This document shows positions 51,501-63,500 of a stretch of 64,000 nucleotides of DNA, piece by piece (positions within the stretch are counted from its first letter, which is position 1; the number at the start of each line of letters is the position of its first letter). Under the pieces are notes generated by a model, which was not told the origin of the DNA, ran no database searches, and worked only from the letters and a program-made list of their open reading frames with translations. The position numbers were made by a program, and so were the translations under genes. Location: positions 1,822,001-1,886,000 of the forward strand of contig NC_050474.1 of the NCBI RefSeq assembly GCF_013373865.1, in the 5' to 3' direction. The stretch is from Monomorium pharaonis. Taxonomy: Eukaryota > Arthropoda > Insecta > Hymenoptera > Formicidae.

Positions 51501-54500
51501 CATCCAGGAAGCGGGATCGTTTTTCAACGTATCCCCGGATATCGTGGATCGATTCCTCCACCTTCTGTCGATCCGAAAGATCCGAGACGAACAAATAGTG
51601 AGAAAATCGTGGAATGCTCCTTTCATCAGAGAAACGCTTACTGCGAGACGACTGATAAATATGTCGCTTCTCTTTCGGCGATCGTCAGTCGCGGGTTTTA
51701 AAGCATGCTCGAAATGTGATATCTACCGAGGAAAATCAGGAAATCTCTTTGTGCGCCCTTTTTCCGGGATGTCTTCAATTATTATTCGTTCCGTACGCGT
51801 TTTTCTGTATTGCTATATTATTATGAACGTGACGCTATCAGATGTATTTTAAAACTTAGATTCCTTAGTGATACATTCTTTTTTTTTTCTTCTTGCACAA
51901 GCAATTTTACAACCAAGATTTCTTCAGCTATTACTTTCGCGATAAATTACACCGCATTCCACTTTTCATCGTCATCGACGCGAGGAAACGCATATTACAA
52001 AATAAAATAAACAAGATACCGCAACTTCCATCAGAGAATGCGTCGGGATTATTTCGATGACTATTCCTTTAAGGGGACTTTAATGCGACGTAATGGAGCG
52101 CGAAATTCAGCCGTGATGCGGTTGCAAGTTGGCGCTGTTCGCGTACATTTGCATCGAAGAGGGCAAGCCTAAACGAGAAGGTAGCACCCCGATTTCCTTT
52201 GTGCCGCTGCCAGACGACTATCTCAACATCGAATCGCAAAGATGCCGTACGCGAAGAATAAGACGTTCGCCCTCGCTTGATCTGCGTCCTGATCAGATAG
52301 CATGGCTGCTTTGGTGATTCGCGCCGATCGGATCCAATCACACCGAAGAAATCGCGACGGAATGCAATTTGTGATTTAAGCAGATAAGTAATTCGGCAGA
52401 GTGATTGTCAATAAAACGACGTGCGGATGGGAAATGTACTTTTAATGAATTATAATTTTGGTTTGCACGATAAAACGCCGTAATTATCCCGTGTACCTAC
52501 CTGATTTTGCAAAAAGAACGGTGGAATCTGTCCCGCCGGATTGGCCTGAAACATCGCGATTTGTTGTAGTTGCTGTTGTAGTTGCTGTAGCTGATGATGC
52601 TGCAGCGTCGACGCGAGCGCTTGAATATCCTGGGACCCTAAACCGTGCATCATTTGCAATTGTTGGCTAATAATTTGAGCGGTCAGTGCAGCCTGCGAAC
52701 TGCTGTTGTTTTGTTGGCCGGGCGTGTGCTGTTGCTGATGACTGCCCGTGAGCTGACTGCTGATTCCGGAACTCGGCGAGGATGCGCTGCCGCTGGTACC
52801 GCTGCTACTGTTACGTTGCGAGACATCCGTGACCTAAAATCGAAACATATTCGTTAACAAATCCAGCCTGAATTATTCGAAAGTGTAACAGAAATTTTAA
52901 AAAATGTGTAATTAATGTATTTCAAGATCGTCTCTCAATTTTAAGAGTCGTACTACAGGTAATAAAATGCTATGCCAACAATTTTTAGCATCCTATAATT
53001 GAATAGTTTATCGTTCGATATTATCAAGTGACAATCTTTGATTTCCCCTAAATGCGGGCTACGACATTTCACGCTGTAACGTGGGACCGGGAACACGAAG
53101 AATCAGCCGGGCCGCGCGAGGAGGGCCACCCTCCCTAATATTACAGAGTAAATTCGCCGTCGAACAAAGCCGTGTTTACACTCGGCCAGGTCAGGATATT
53201 GGTCACTACGGTCCATCCTGCTTTTGTGTTTTATAAAACCTACTCTCCCTACGTCGTCCCTTCTTGTCGTCCATCTCGCTAGTGGCTTCCTTTATTTATT
53301 TGTCAAATATTGATCGCGAGCGCTTTTTACGCCCGTCAAGAGCGTCCTGTACGAAAAAAATCGAAGACACGGTCGCGCGACGTTCGTGAACGTACCACTC
53401 GAAAGAAAGCACGCTGGATATTACGCTCGCAAATGGGATTGGTAACGTTGTTGATACATTTAAGCAACGCACACAAGGCAACAGATGACAATGGGTGACA
53501 TGACAAAGCACGCTTTCGTCAAAATAAGTAGAGAAAATACCATTGAAGTTAAGTTATTGAAGAAAATCATCTTTTGTAACCGTTATTGACAAGTTAAGTA
53601 TACGAAGACGCATTTAACTATCAATAATAACGGCATAAACAAAATACAAGATTGATTAGTTGAAAGATTATCATTAAATCATACACTGCTTCCAAAAACA
53701 AACTCGGATATAAATAAAAAAGATTATTAAAACATAAAATATTAAATTCTTTTCGATTTTAGTATTTATTTATTTAAAAGGTATTTTTATTAATAAGAAT
53801 AAAAAGAAATGTTTCATATAACTCTGAGGTGAAAAAGTGTGTAGTATTTCTTTGCAATAACGGCGACAATAAAAATTACTTATTAAACTTTTATTACATA
53901 AAAATGTTTTTGTACTTCGTTATTAATTCTGAGAACATATATTAGAAGCATTAATGTTAATAGAACCGTTGACACACGAAGACCAAGAAGAGCAACTAAT
54001 TTCGCGCTTATTATACAAGCATCTGCAGCTTCGTGCACGCAAGATGTCGTGCAAATTATTTGCGAATTACACTCATATATTTTGCTCGCGGCACTAAAAG
54101 CCGCGCCTCTTTTCAGCACTTTCCATACATACTTTCCGATAATTATTAAAGCACGGCATATATATGACGAAAATATAATCAATATTTTTTAAATCAAAAA
54201 TTATAAATTTATAAAGTAATTAATAATATATATTTTATACAATAAAATTATGCAAATTATACAAATATAAAAAAAAATTTCATAGAAAATGATTAAAATA
54301 ATTTAATTTCAATATTAATCAGAAAAAGAGTTAATAATCGCGAAAATAGATAAAAAGAATAAATCACAACAGATAGAATTAAATTAAAATTAACATTTAC
54401 CAGATTGAGAGCTTCCCTATCCGAGTCCATGGAGTCATTATCAAGATGCGCCTCGGTGGCATCTTGGATGTCACTTGCGATACTTCTATCATCTCCGCTG

Positions 54501-54904
54501 AGTTCAGGACCATCGACGTCGCCGTGCAAGTCTGCGTCTGCAACAAATAATAATCCCAACTTAAATATTTTTATTCGATCTGAATTGTTTATTCATGATC
54601 AATCTTTAAAATCAAATCTACAACATGTTAATTTTTACGCACTCAAGACACAGTGTAACACTGATGTTGCAAGATTCTCTCTCTCTCTCTCTGATATAAG
54701 TTCAATATATATATATGGACTTTGTAAAAAAAAAACTTATTATCAAGTTTATCGAAAAAAAAATCGCGCCGTACAATCGTTATTGTTCTGCGCTCTATAC
54801 TTCTGATGATGATGGTATCGCGTGGGGGTGCTGGTCGGCGTGCTGGTAGCATGAAGACCCATGTCCGCGAAGATCATCCTGGATTCCTCCAGGAAGACCA
54901 TCAT
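48323..54904 (-). CDS. nub: POU class 2 homeodomain transcription factor (nubbin/Pdm1)
   Basis: A nuclear DNA-binding factor that recognises octamer-like sites. In Drosophila, nub/pdm acts in wing, leg and neural development and immune gene control. Exons on the - strand are 54904-54775 (tentative), 54537-54401, 52833-52501, 49915-49853, 49572-49277, 48998-48702 and 48566-48323. They join in one frame to about 499 residues. The acidic region SGDDRSIASDIQDATEAHLD (from about residue 59) is followed by a Ser/Gln-rich activation-type region (about 90-250; QQLQMMHGLG, LQHHQLQQLQQQLQQ). The POU-specific domain spans about 272-346 ([40 protein letters not shown]), and the homeodomain about 368-427 (RRKKRTSIETSVRVALEKAF, VVRVWFCNRRQKEKR). 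A 70-residue Ser/Pro/His tail ends NNKSHE. Residues match POU2/OCT1-type proteins, not other POU classes. Introns cut the POU-specific domain after Ser-Arg and the homeodomain inside the third helix (CNR). Further 5' exons or alternative starts are possible. Confidence 0.93.
48702..48998 (-). CDS. nub: nub coding exon: end of POU-specific domain and homeodomain
   Basis: The acceptor is TTTCAG and the donor GTAGGT. It encodes [20 protein letters not shown], the linker NSLNNPNSLSNPLTTPEAIG and the homeodomain to WFCN. These residues are nearly invariant in class 2 POU proteins. Confidence 0.98.
49277..49572 (-). CDS. nub: nub coding exon: POU-specific domain
   Basis: The acceptor is TTTTAG and the donor GTAAAG. 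It encodes VQAAAQLLQATKQQALQNSG, a proline-rich stretch, then [20 protein letters not shown] through [23 protein letters not shown] is identical to the Drosophila nub sequence. Confidence 0.98.
49853..49915 (-). CDS. nub: nub 63-bp coding exon
   Basis: A small phase-0 exon with acceptor TCTTGCAG and donor GTACGA. It encodes GLLQSGGYPTRPS then HPRSQSMQ. Being phase 0 at both ends, it could be skipped without changing frame. Confidence 0.75.
49916..52500 (-). other. nub intron, 2.6 kb
   Basis: Between the 63-bp exon and the Gln-rich exon. It contains CpG-rich blocks at about 50880-51300 and 51360-51600, and overlapping open frames on both strands (for example 51357-51852 +) without recognisable protein pattern. 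A CpG-rich internal block could mark an alternative promoter for a shorter POU isoform, as known for Drosophila nub. No first exon was identified. Confidence 0.7.
52501..52833 (-). CDS. nub: nub coding exon: Ser/Gln-rich region
   Basis: A phase-0 exon of 111 codons with acceptor ATTTTAG and donor GTAGGT. It encodes VTDVSQRNSSSGTSGSAS, a Gln/His-rich middle (LQHHQLQQLQQQLQQIA) and FQANPAGQIPPFFLQNQ. Low-complexity Gln sequence is typical of activation regions in this family. Confidence 0.9.
52834..54400 (-). other. nub intron, 1.6 kb
   Basis: Starts GTAAAT at 54400 and ends TTTTAG at 52834 on the - strand. Nothing beyond AT-rich and moderately CpG-rich DNA was recognised. Confidence 0.85.
54401..54537 (-). 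CDS. nub: nub coding exon: acidic segment
   Basis: The acceptor is TTGTTGCAG. It encodes ADLHGDVDGPELSGDDRSIA, then SDIQDATEAHLDNDSMDSDR and EALNL. It ends in phase 0, joining directly to VTDVSQRN. It begins with two bases of a split codon. Confidence 0.9.
54676..54692. repeat. (TC)n microsatellite
   Basis: Short TC run in the small intron before the acidic nub exon. Confidence 0.9.
54775..54904 (-). CDS. nub: nub 5' coding exon (tentative)
   Basis: The open segment starts MMVFLEESRMIFADMGLHAT and continues STPTSTPTRYHHHQK. An in-frame stop lies upstream, so translation would start here. The only donor in the right phase is GATT|GTACGG (54775), which is a weak match. Joining gives a Tyr codon before ADLHGD. 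The splice and start are inferred. Another upstream exon could be used instead. Confidence 0.45.
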
Positions 54905-55415
54905 AGCTTCGTCTGTTCCGTTCGTCGTCCCTACATTGGGACGCTTCTCAAGTTCCAGCACGCTGGTCTATTTCTCCCGCGAAAGGGATCGCGCTCGGCG
55001 ATCCCGAGTCGATCTATCGATCGGCGCAATCTCATCGCGTTTCGAAAGACATGAGACGGAAGAAGCACTCCGATAAAAAAAAATTCACCGATTTTCCACC
55101 TTTCTTCGCGCAATATCAATTGACGATCGAAGCCGAAAATAGTTTACGAGAATCAAAGTCGACACGTTTGAGCTCAATTATTGCTCATTAACACTTCATT
55201 AATATTTATGCGGACTTCAACAATTGAGTTCGAAAGGACCCAATAAAAAAAAAAATTCGAAGAAGCGAGTTTATCGGAGATCGTCCCGAATGAAAGTCAC
55301 CGTCGATCCTCGTTCATGAACTGATACAGAGCGAGTGTCAGAATGACGCAACGAAACTGTACCCCTAAGGGCGCGCCAGGCTGCCCCACCACTACATGGC
55401 CCTACTGGGCCCCGG

Positions 55416-55671
55416 GATTGGTCAGGCACATCAGTTACGTCAGGCCGATTGGTCGAGAAGAACCCTTTTGCCCTTTCGACGTGCCCTCTCCCCCTACTCG
55501 ATAGCAGCAACCCTTCGTGAGCATCCATCATCGTATCTTATGACTATTCTCTCCCTCGCCACCCCTTTACCGAGAGCCTCCTTCATCTCGCTCGCGCCGG
55601 GGTTGTCGGATAATGGCATGGAACCGATTCGCTGATTCGAAGAACACGGGCTTACGCCATCGCGATTGGTC
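55416..55671 (-). promoter_or_regulatory. cluster of three CCAAT boxes upstream of nub
   Basis: GATTGGTC occurs at 55416-55423, 55447-55454 and 55664-55671, which reads GACCAATC on the nub strand. All lie 0.5-0.8 kb upstream of the tentative first coding exon, in a GC-rich segment. The motif matches the NF-Y core plus flanking bases. A proximal promoter here is inference. Confidence 0.35.
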
Positions 55672-57554
55672 GGCGCGATTTTTAATAATTATTTCGATAC
55701 GCCGATACTATATTTTGAAAGGGGATTTATAATATCCAAACGTATGTCGGTCTCGGAATCGCAGGAATAAGATTCGACGTAGAGATCAATGAACCTTAGA
55801 ATTTCGTTTTATAATTTTCAGTATGTTAAAATTAATCACAGAAAAATGTAGGCAAATTGTGTTAAATACATGTAATGTAGATATATGGTCGTATGCAAAT
55901 ATACGTAAATAGAAAATCATTGTATACATATTAAACTAAAAAAAATATAAATCTAGAAAGTTTTCATAAACATTTTTTAATTTATATGAATAAAGTTGCA
56001 TTTGTATAAATAATGAAAATGTTACCTAATCAAACATGATGTAAAATTATATTTGCAGAATTAATAAATTATATTATATAAATTATTTACTCGGTTTACA
56101 AATGTGTTTGTTGCAATTATATAAAAAACTAGTAAAAATAAAATATAAATAAAATAGTTATATATATAAAATATTTATCAATGATAGTACAGATCTGAAC
56201 ATTTCACCATTGTTTCAACAATATCATTGTACACTCTTTTTATTGGGCCTCCTAACTATCTTACCCGTTTACGAGGTAAACGTAAAAACACGCAAACTAA
56301 AGCGAGCAATCAACCGCGACTAAAGACAAGGGAACAAGCTATTCTCTCGCATTCTTGTGGGAAAAGTCGAAAACCGCGGAAGGGCAATGCCGAAGGGGGA
56401 ACGAGGGTCAGCGATGCCAAAAAGTAGAAGTCGCTTAGCCATTTGGAGTCGCTCTTCTCGTGGTGCTTTCCCATCGACTCCCGATTCCGGGATAAAAGCT
56501 GAGAGGAGAAACCGAAAATGGAGATAAACGCTCGCGCGAGAGCGTTGTAAAAACGCTCTATCGCGGGCGCAGGTAGGGGACGGGAGCCATCGCGTCCGTC
56601 GAAGGTGCTACTGGGGCCGGGAACGATCGTTATAGAAGCGTAGAAGAAGAGTGAAGGAATTCAAAATCCTGTGAATATCCTGCGTGAGCGCGGCGTCGCT
56701 TTTCGGGGGCCCCGACCCGATTTTCGCTTCTCCATCTGCGTTACCTGACGGGAGGATTCCCCCGAAATCGTAAAAAAAAAAAGGGAGAAAAAAGACGCAA
56801 CAGGTCAGGTAGGATACCTCCAGGAAACTGGCGCGCACGCACGGCATTGGTGCAGATTCCCTTATAAAATTTCGCTCCGCTCGGCACCTTCTGTCCCATC
56901 CGAGTGTATCCCGAGGCCCTTCTTCTTTCGTTCGCGCGGCCCATTACTCCCCGCGTACGCCTCGTCCTTTCCAACGCGCAGGATGTTGTGGCAGGTACAT
57001 ACGCGACTCACACGCGGCTTTCCTTTTTCATCCACGAATTTGCATCGTCCTTCCCTCTTTTCCCCGAAAATTACGCTTTTTTTCCGTGAGAATCTGCGAG
57101 CCCCTCGTCGCAAACGGAAAAAAGGCATTCGAGAGTGGGGAGATAGAAGAAGGGGTCCAAGATTTTTGGGGCAATTTCTGCCGGTTTTGACTTTACCCTT
57201 GCTCTCTTTTGTACGTTACGATGAACGACGCGTTAAAGATGGCGGTCCGTATTACCAGTACCAGGTGCGACGTCTTTGATAACGGAGAAAGAGAGAGTGA
57301 TTCGCGGATGAAACTACCGCCGATTGGTTTTATTTCTTTGTAACATACACGCGTGCAAAATCACACACAAGCGCGCGTGTACCCGGAGACAGAAGAAGAA
57401 GAAAGGGGAGGTAAATGCGACAGGAAGCGACGGTTTTTCTCCGTTTTTTTTCTAGCCAGTTCGCGAGTAACCGACGCTTCGCTCTCGGCGAATCACAGGC
57501 GATAGTTTAAAAAAAGCCAACGGATAGATTTTGTTTAGGCTAGATACGACGTAT

Positions 57555-57598
57555 GAGAGAGAGAGAGAGAGAGAAAGAGACAGAGAAAGAGAGAGAGA
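57555..57598. repeat. (GA)n microsatellite
   Basis: A GA run, perfect to about 57573 and interrupted after that. GA repeats can bind GAGA-type factors in insects; no role is shown here. Confidence 0.9.
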
Positions 57599-60500
57599 CG
57601 AATAAAAATGAGACGTAGCTGTGAACGTCAACGGATTTTTAACGTATATTCGCGTTAAGCTGCGTACGCTATTGGTTGCGCCAGAGAGAGAGATAGGTTT
57701 TCAGGTACGAAAGGATATATTCGGTGTTAAAGGATTTGGAAAAGGCACTGTAATTTCAGAAAGAAATTCTATGAATGTGGACAACATCTTGTTCTCAGTT
57801 AGAATTAACAACTCTATTCCTCTCTATTTTTTTTCTACGAATATCTTCAATGTCCTTTCACTTTCCTGCCGCGTGACGAAAAAATAAAGTGTAACGACTT
57901 CGCTATTAGTTTGAAACTGCCAGCATATTCACACCTGCGATCCTACAGTCGGATGAAAGGAGCGACCGTTCGCAGCGTCCGCCGATCTCGAGCCGGCGTC
58001 GATTCGATATCGAGCCGTACCGAAAGAATGTCGCTCATCTGGAAGATCGTTATCTCCCGATGGATCCTCGACGTCTCTTTGTGCCGCATCTGCATACACA
58101 CCGTCGCACGCACACGCTCATCGCACCGCCGCCCGTCCATTGTGCCGTCGACGCGGCCACAATGCAGTCGCCCATGCAATTTCGAGCCATTCAAGTCCGT
58201 TTAGCGCTTTGCACGAGTGACACGGTAACCGTCTATCCATCACCCACGCACACTCGCACGGACGCGAGTCGAAAACATCATCGCCGAGAGTCGTATGAAC
58301 TGATACACACGGCGAGCGGCGTCGCCGTCGGCGTGGGGGAGGTGCAGCTGTAGATGCAGCCCTCGTGTTATACGTGCCGTACGTTTCTACGAGAGGTCGA
58401 GGATGCGAGGCCGCGGCGGCGACCTTCGCCTTCGTCCCTCAAGAGAGCGACTGCTCTCCTCGCGTGACCCACGGCGAAAACTACGTGGTCGACGACCCGA
58501 GCGAGCACGAGCAAGCTCCAGGATCCGGGAGTGCTTGCCGCGTGCGAGTCACGTCCGTCAGGTGATAAAACGGCGCACAATAGCGGCACCTGAAGGCTAC
58601 CGAGGATTACGCGATTTTTTGGCAAAACTTACTGCCGTTAGACTGGAAAAAAAAAACGGAGAAATTAATCGTGGCGCTATTTTGCTTATTGAATAAGAAA
58701 GTCAGATGGAAACTGATTCGAGAATCTCTTCGTACACAAATTTTTTTGGATATAATTTTTATATTATAAAAAAATTTTTAATTTTTTAAATCGAGGATTT
58801 AATGAAGTTGCATTAATTAAATGCAAACATCGCATTTGTTTGCTAAATTAAACGTTGCGAATACACACTCTAACGAAGATAATTTCTACCAGAACAAGAG
58901 TCTTTTTCGCACTGTTACGTGTTTTAACACATTTCCTAGCTAATTTAAATTATAATAACAAGAAACACACAATACGAAGTAGCACAATGTGAGCAGTGCT
59001 TCTCTGATATCCATACAAACCAACGACTGAATTATATACCGCCCCTCATGAATATTGCATCCGTTAGAACAAAAGTTTCCCAGAACTAATTCGTCGAAGT
59101 CAAAGTCCAAACGAATGCGTAAGTAAAATCGCATAAGTAATATTCGGTAAAATAAAAACCTTGAGAATATTTTACATCTAGTTGACGATTTTTAACACGA
59201 TTGCTAATTAACATAAAATAATTGTAACAGTAACGTTTTTATTATTGATAATTTACAACAGACCAGGATCAAAACTTTACTTATATGAATTGCATTATTT
59301 TCTAATCCCAAAGCGAGTTCTTAATGCATATTTAACCAATGAGGCAGAATCATTTATCATAAATCAGATATTAGAGTCAAGCGATATGAATCGGTTCCAT
59401 CATCATGTTCCGATCTCACCGAACAGTAGCGTATACATTCCCATCTAAATTGGTAGACTCGGATGAATAGCGACAGACTCTTTCTCCGCTTGCAAGCGAG
59501 GAATCGCTATGAAAAAGTTCCATTTTCTGGATGAATTCTGGCCACAGCATCGTGCAACCAGAATCCCTTCCTAAGCGGCAGAACTTTTTCTCTCTCTCTT
59601 TCTCTCTAGGTTCACCTTCCCTTATACCAGAGATTCTCGTCTCTTTTTCTCCTATTCCTTTACTCTCGTTCTTCCGCTCATTCTCTGATTCAAAGTGTTT
59701 TTGTTCGCCAGGGTGAGAATAGCCACCGACGACGAGGGCGTGCTGCTCTCTCCGCGATCTACATAAAATATCGATTCTCGAGGCGCGTCCCAGGAAAAAT
59801 ATCGACGAGTCACGCGGGCCCGCTGATGAATCCCTCCTACTGAAACCGGCCCTTCTCGCTTTAACGTATACGGAACGCGTCACAAAAGAGAAATCGTTAT
59901 TTTCACGGCTCGGTCCGATTTCGCGGTTGCATCCCGCATTCTCTCCCCCGTTTGATCTCCCTCGCCCTCTCTTATACATTGCCGATTCACCCGCGAATTC
60001 GCGACCACCTTCGTCTTCGTCAGCGATTTACTTTATTTCCTACCCTTTTGCGCTTTTGTATTGTTTCTTCTTGCTCCTTGGTGGTCTTATAATCGATCAG
60101 CCTTTTTCACAACTTTTCACGATTCCTTCGAGACTACTGATGTGATCATACATAAATTTCGACTACAATTTTTTTTATATTGTGGATAATCGTTTCTATT
60201 AAGTAAAAAAAAAAAAACAATGTTCTTCTGTAGAAGCGACGTTTTTTTACCCTAAACATCACCAAGTTTTTTATACACTATTGATGGATTCATTGTTTTC
60301 ACGAATCTAGAATATCTCGCATAACCGATTGTTTGAATGTTCGTGACTGCAAGTAATTATGCTTCCATTTCTCAAGAATTAATTTACGGCATATCGGAAT
60401 TGCGATTCGCAGAACGCATCGTCAGAGCCGAGTTCACAAGAATTTTTACGCAAAGTTTGTTGCACCGTTGCACGTCATTTCTCTTCGATAAAAATAAATT

Positions 60501-63500
60501 TTTCTTCCCGAGTTAAAAAATTAAATCAAATCGGTTAAAAATAGACCAATTATACAAAATTCCAGCTTTAGAGAAGACGAAATATTTTTATTGTTAATTT
60601 GATTATCACAGCGCTTTCTCGCTTTAATATAAATTAAAATCTACCAACGGCGCATGATATCGTGTTAACTTTTCCTCGTCCCAATATTCCAAATGTCGCA
60701 ATTACTTGCACATTTTCTCAACGGGATGACAATGGCAAGTAGACGTTTCTCATCGTTATATAGAGTCCCTTTTCCTCGTTTTACTCGCGTCTCAGCAAGA
60801 CGCGCACCCCTCTAAGATGGCAGATCACATTAGAGCCGGCTTCCTCTCCTCCCAGCCGTTCTTCTTTCTCGGTCGTGTAGCAACGCGACCGAATGTCTAA
60901 GCAGCATCTGCCCTCCGCGTCGTTTCTTCGTCGCCATTCTTACGTAAGGCGTCGACAATGCAGCCCGGCTCGGGGTTTACGGGGGAGGAATTCCCCGGGT
61001 ATTATTCCCGAGGTATATGCACCGCCTGTCAACCGACTTACGATTTTATTAGGGCCTTACGTCATTCGATTATGCTTGGCCGGGCCCCCGATTTTCATTC
61101 AGAGACTACTGCGAGAAAACGTCCGACGACATAACAGATCAGATCCGATCGGTTTCTACATCGCTACCTTGAGCATTTTAACTGCGAGGCTTTATAACTA
61201 TTTCATGTAAAAATTATGACTGAAGATGACGTATTGTGATTTGGGAATTCTTTACAAAGAACGGAATAGCATCAGATATGTGACAAAGTAATGTCTTCCC
61301 GTTTATATATAGAATATTCTAAAATCTCATAAATTGTGTCAAGAAGTAAGAGATGAGCCATAAAAGAGAGCACGCTGTATATTGCTAAAAAAAAAATACT
61401 TTTTCGGACAAGTTTCGTGTGTAAAAATCATGATTTAAGAATCTGCAAGGATTTCTAGTAGAAAACTACGAGTCGCATAAGTATTGTCTGGATATGTGTG
61501 TATGTGATGTCAAAAATCGCAGCAGTTACCGCGACGAGAGTGTAGACGACGAGAGAAGCGTATCAAAGGGGAGGGCATCACAGGGGGATAGATACCAGAG
61601 CCAATAGAATAACAGTGTTTCGTCTGGCGTGTTTTGAACCGGCATTGCCCGGCGGCTCGGGCAAGGGTGACGAGAGAAGGGGTGGACTGGTTTCCGAGCG
61701 CGGCGTGTGTGGGGTGAGTCTAAAACCGTTAGGTTGGTCGCGTGCTACCGGAGGCACGTGGCTATCCTCCTCTCTCCCTCTCCCCTTTTCTCTCGTGTCT
61801 TTTTTACGCACGCGCACATATGCGTCCTGAACAAGGCGCGACAAGATGTGTGCACGAGTATGGGACAACTTATGTGTATTCGAAGGAATTCTTAAGCATT
61901 AAAACGTGAGATAATCTTATACCACGCGATTATGTATTTTCTATGTATACTAAAATTCTAGTTTTAATTTTAAAAATTTTTATAACTTTCACACATGTCA
62001 TTTTACAAAATAGTTGGAGAACTTTTGTTAAAAATAAACTCAGTAACGATTTTAAAATTGGTCCTATCATTCATGATGCGTAAGATTGATTCTGGAAGAA
62101 GATAGATTTGATTCCGATCCATTTTCTAATCAAGCTATGTGAGAAAATCGCCGACACCACGCGCGCAACGAATCTCTAAATGGATATTACGGATTTTGTC
62201 GGCGAATGAAACCTAATTTATTCAGTCTGCTTTCGGAGCCGCGTTCAGCGTGGGCCCGGAGCTATTGATCGACGAAAATCGATGATCATTGTTGCCCAGA
62301 GCTTGTACCGGTGAAACCCCAAATTAAGGGCCAGGTAAGCAACGAGAGATGCTCGGACGCATGGCGCCATTAACCGCGGTTGCATCGCGATGAAAACGAA
62401 ATAGCCGATCGCGCGGCAGATGCGGGGATCGGTAAACAGTCGAGCCGGATAACAGTTAGGCCGCCGCCGTCATCGCTCGTCATCATCAACGTGGCCATAC
62501 CGTTAGACGGAGGCAATGTGCGGGCCCTTCGGCACGTGCTACTCGATCAAACGCAGCCGTTCCTCGGATGCAGACAGAATGTTTGGCAATTAATCTAGCT
62601 AATTAAACATTTCAAGAGTTGAAATATTTCAAAAATCCTGAATTTGTAAAAAAAGTGTTTGCATTTAAGAAAAAATGAGTAATAAAAAAACATTAATACT
62701 GTGCTTTAAAAGAATCAATTCAATAAAATTTAACGAATTATATTACAATTTTAATAATAAATATAAATGAAACATGATTAGCAATCTCATAGAAATAGCG
62801 GTGTAACGAGGACGAGAAATCGTTTTGCCTTCACACTGTTCGTCGTAAATTTCCGACAAGGAAATGAAACTATGCATATAAAAGAGAGTGTTACCGAGAA
62901 GGGAAAGTTCCGTGACGATACCTCGACACCATTTCGCACTGGCACCCTTTGCCGCTCGACTGGCAGTGATGTATGGTGCGGTTAGACCTGTATATTGACC
63001 ACTCCCGGACTCTTACGAGCAACTTTCCCGTGTATTAGGCGAAATTTGATTTCTAGATCTTTTTTCCCAGCACAAAGAGCCGGATAATAAAATTTTGAAT
63101 CGCTGAAAGTTAGGGTGACAGATATTACTGAACACGTCGGAAATTGCCGTTTTCTTTCTGAGAGAGAATTACAGTATTTTATGCTACTTCACTTTTAATC
63201 CTATGTTAATGTAGATTTTTTTTATTCAACCTAAAGCGTTATACGACGATCGTGAAGTCATCGTCAATCATTAGAACAGCGAACCTTTGCTCAGTTTTTC
63301 GGAAAAAAGAAAAGAGAAAGCGAGAAAGAGAAGAAAGTCGAGATTATTTGAATATCCCATATTTAAGATTCGTCCTGCGTAGTCCGGGGCAGTGATTGTC
63401 GACTTGGCAGGCCGGTCACGTGGCTGGCACGTCATACACGTCAAACCAACCCCCTGTGGAAACCGCCCTCTGCGCCTAAGGCCGCCCCGCGGCCGGCCGG

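Noticed and set aside
51357..51852. Two overlapping + frames of 114 and 147 codons inside a nub intron
   Set aside because: Two different frames are open over the same purine-rich DNA and neither has recognisable residues.
56533..56569. GC-rich hairpin with a 12-bp interrupted stem and 5-base loop
   Set aside because: Too short and within GC-rich DNA where such pairings are common.
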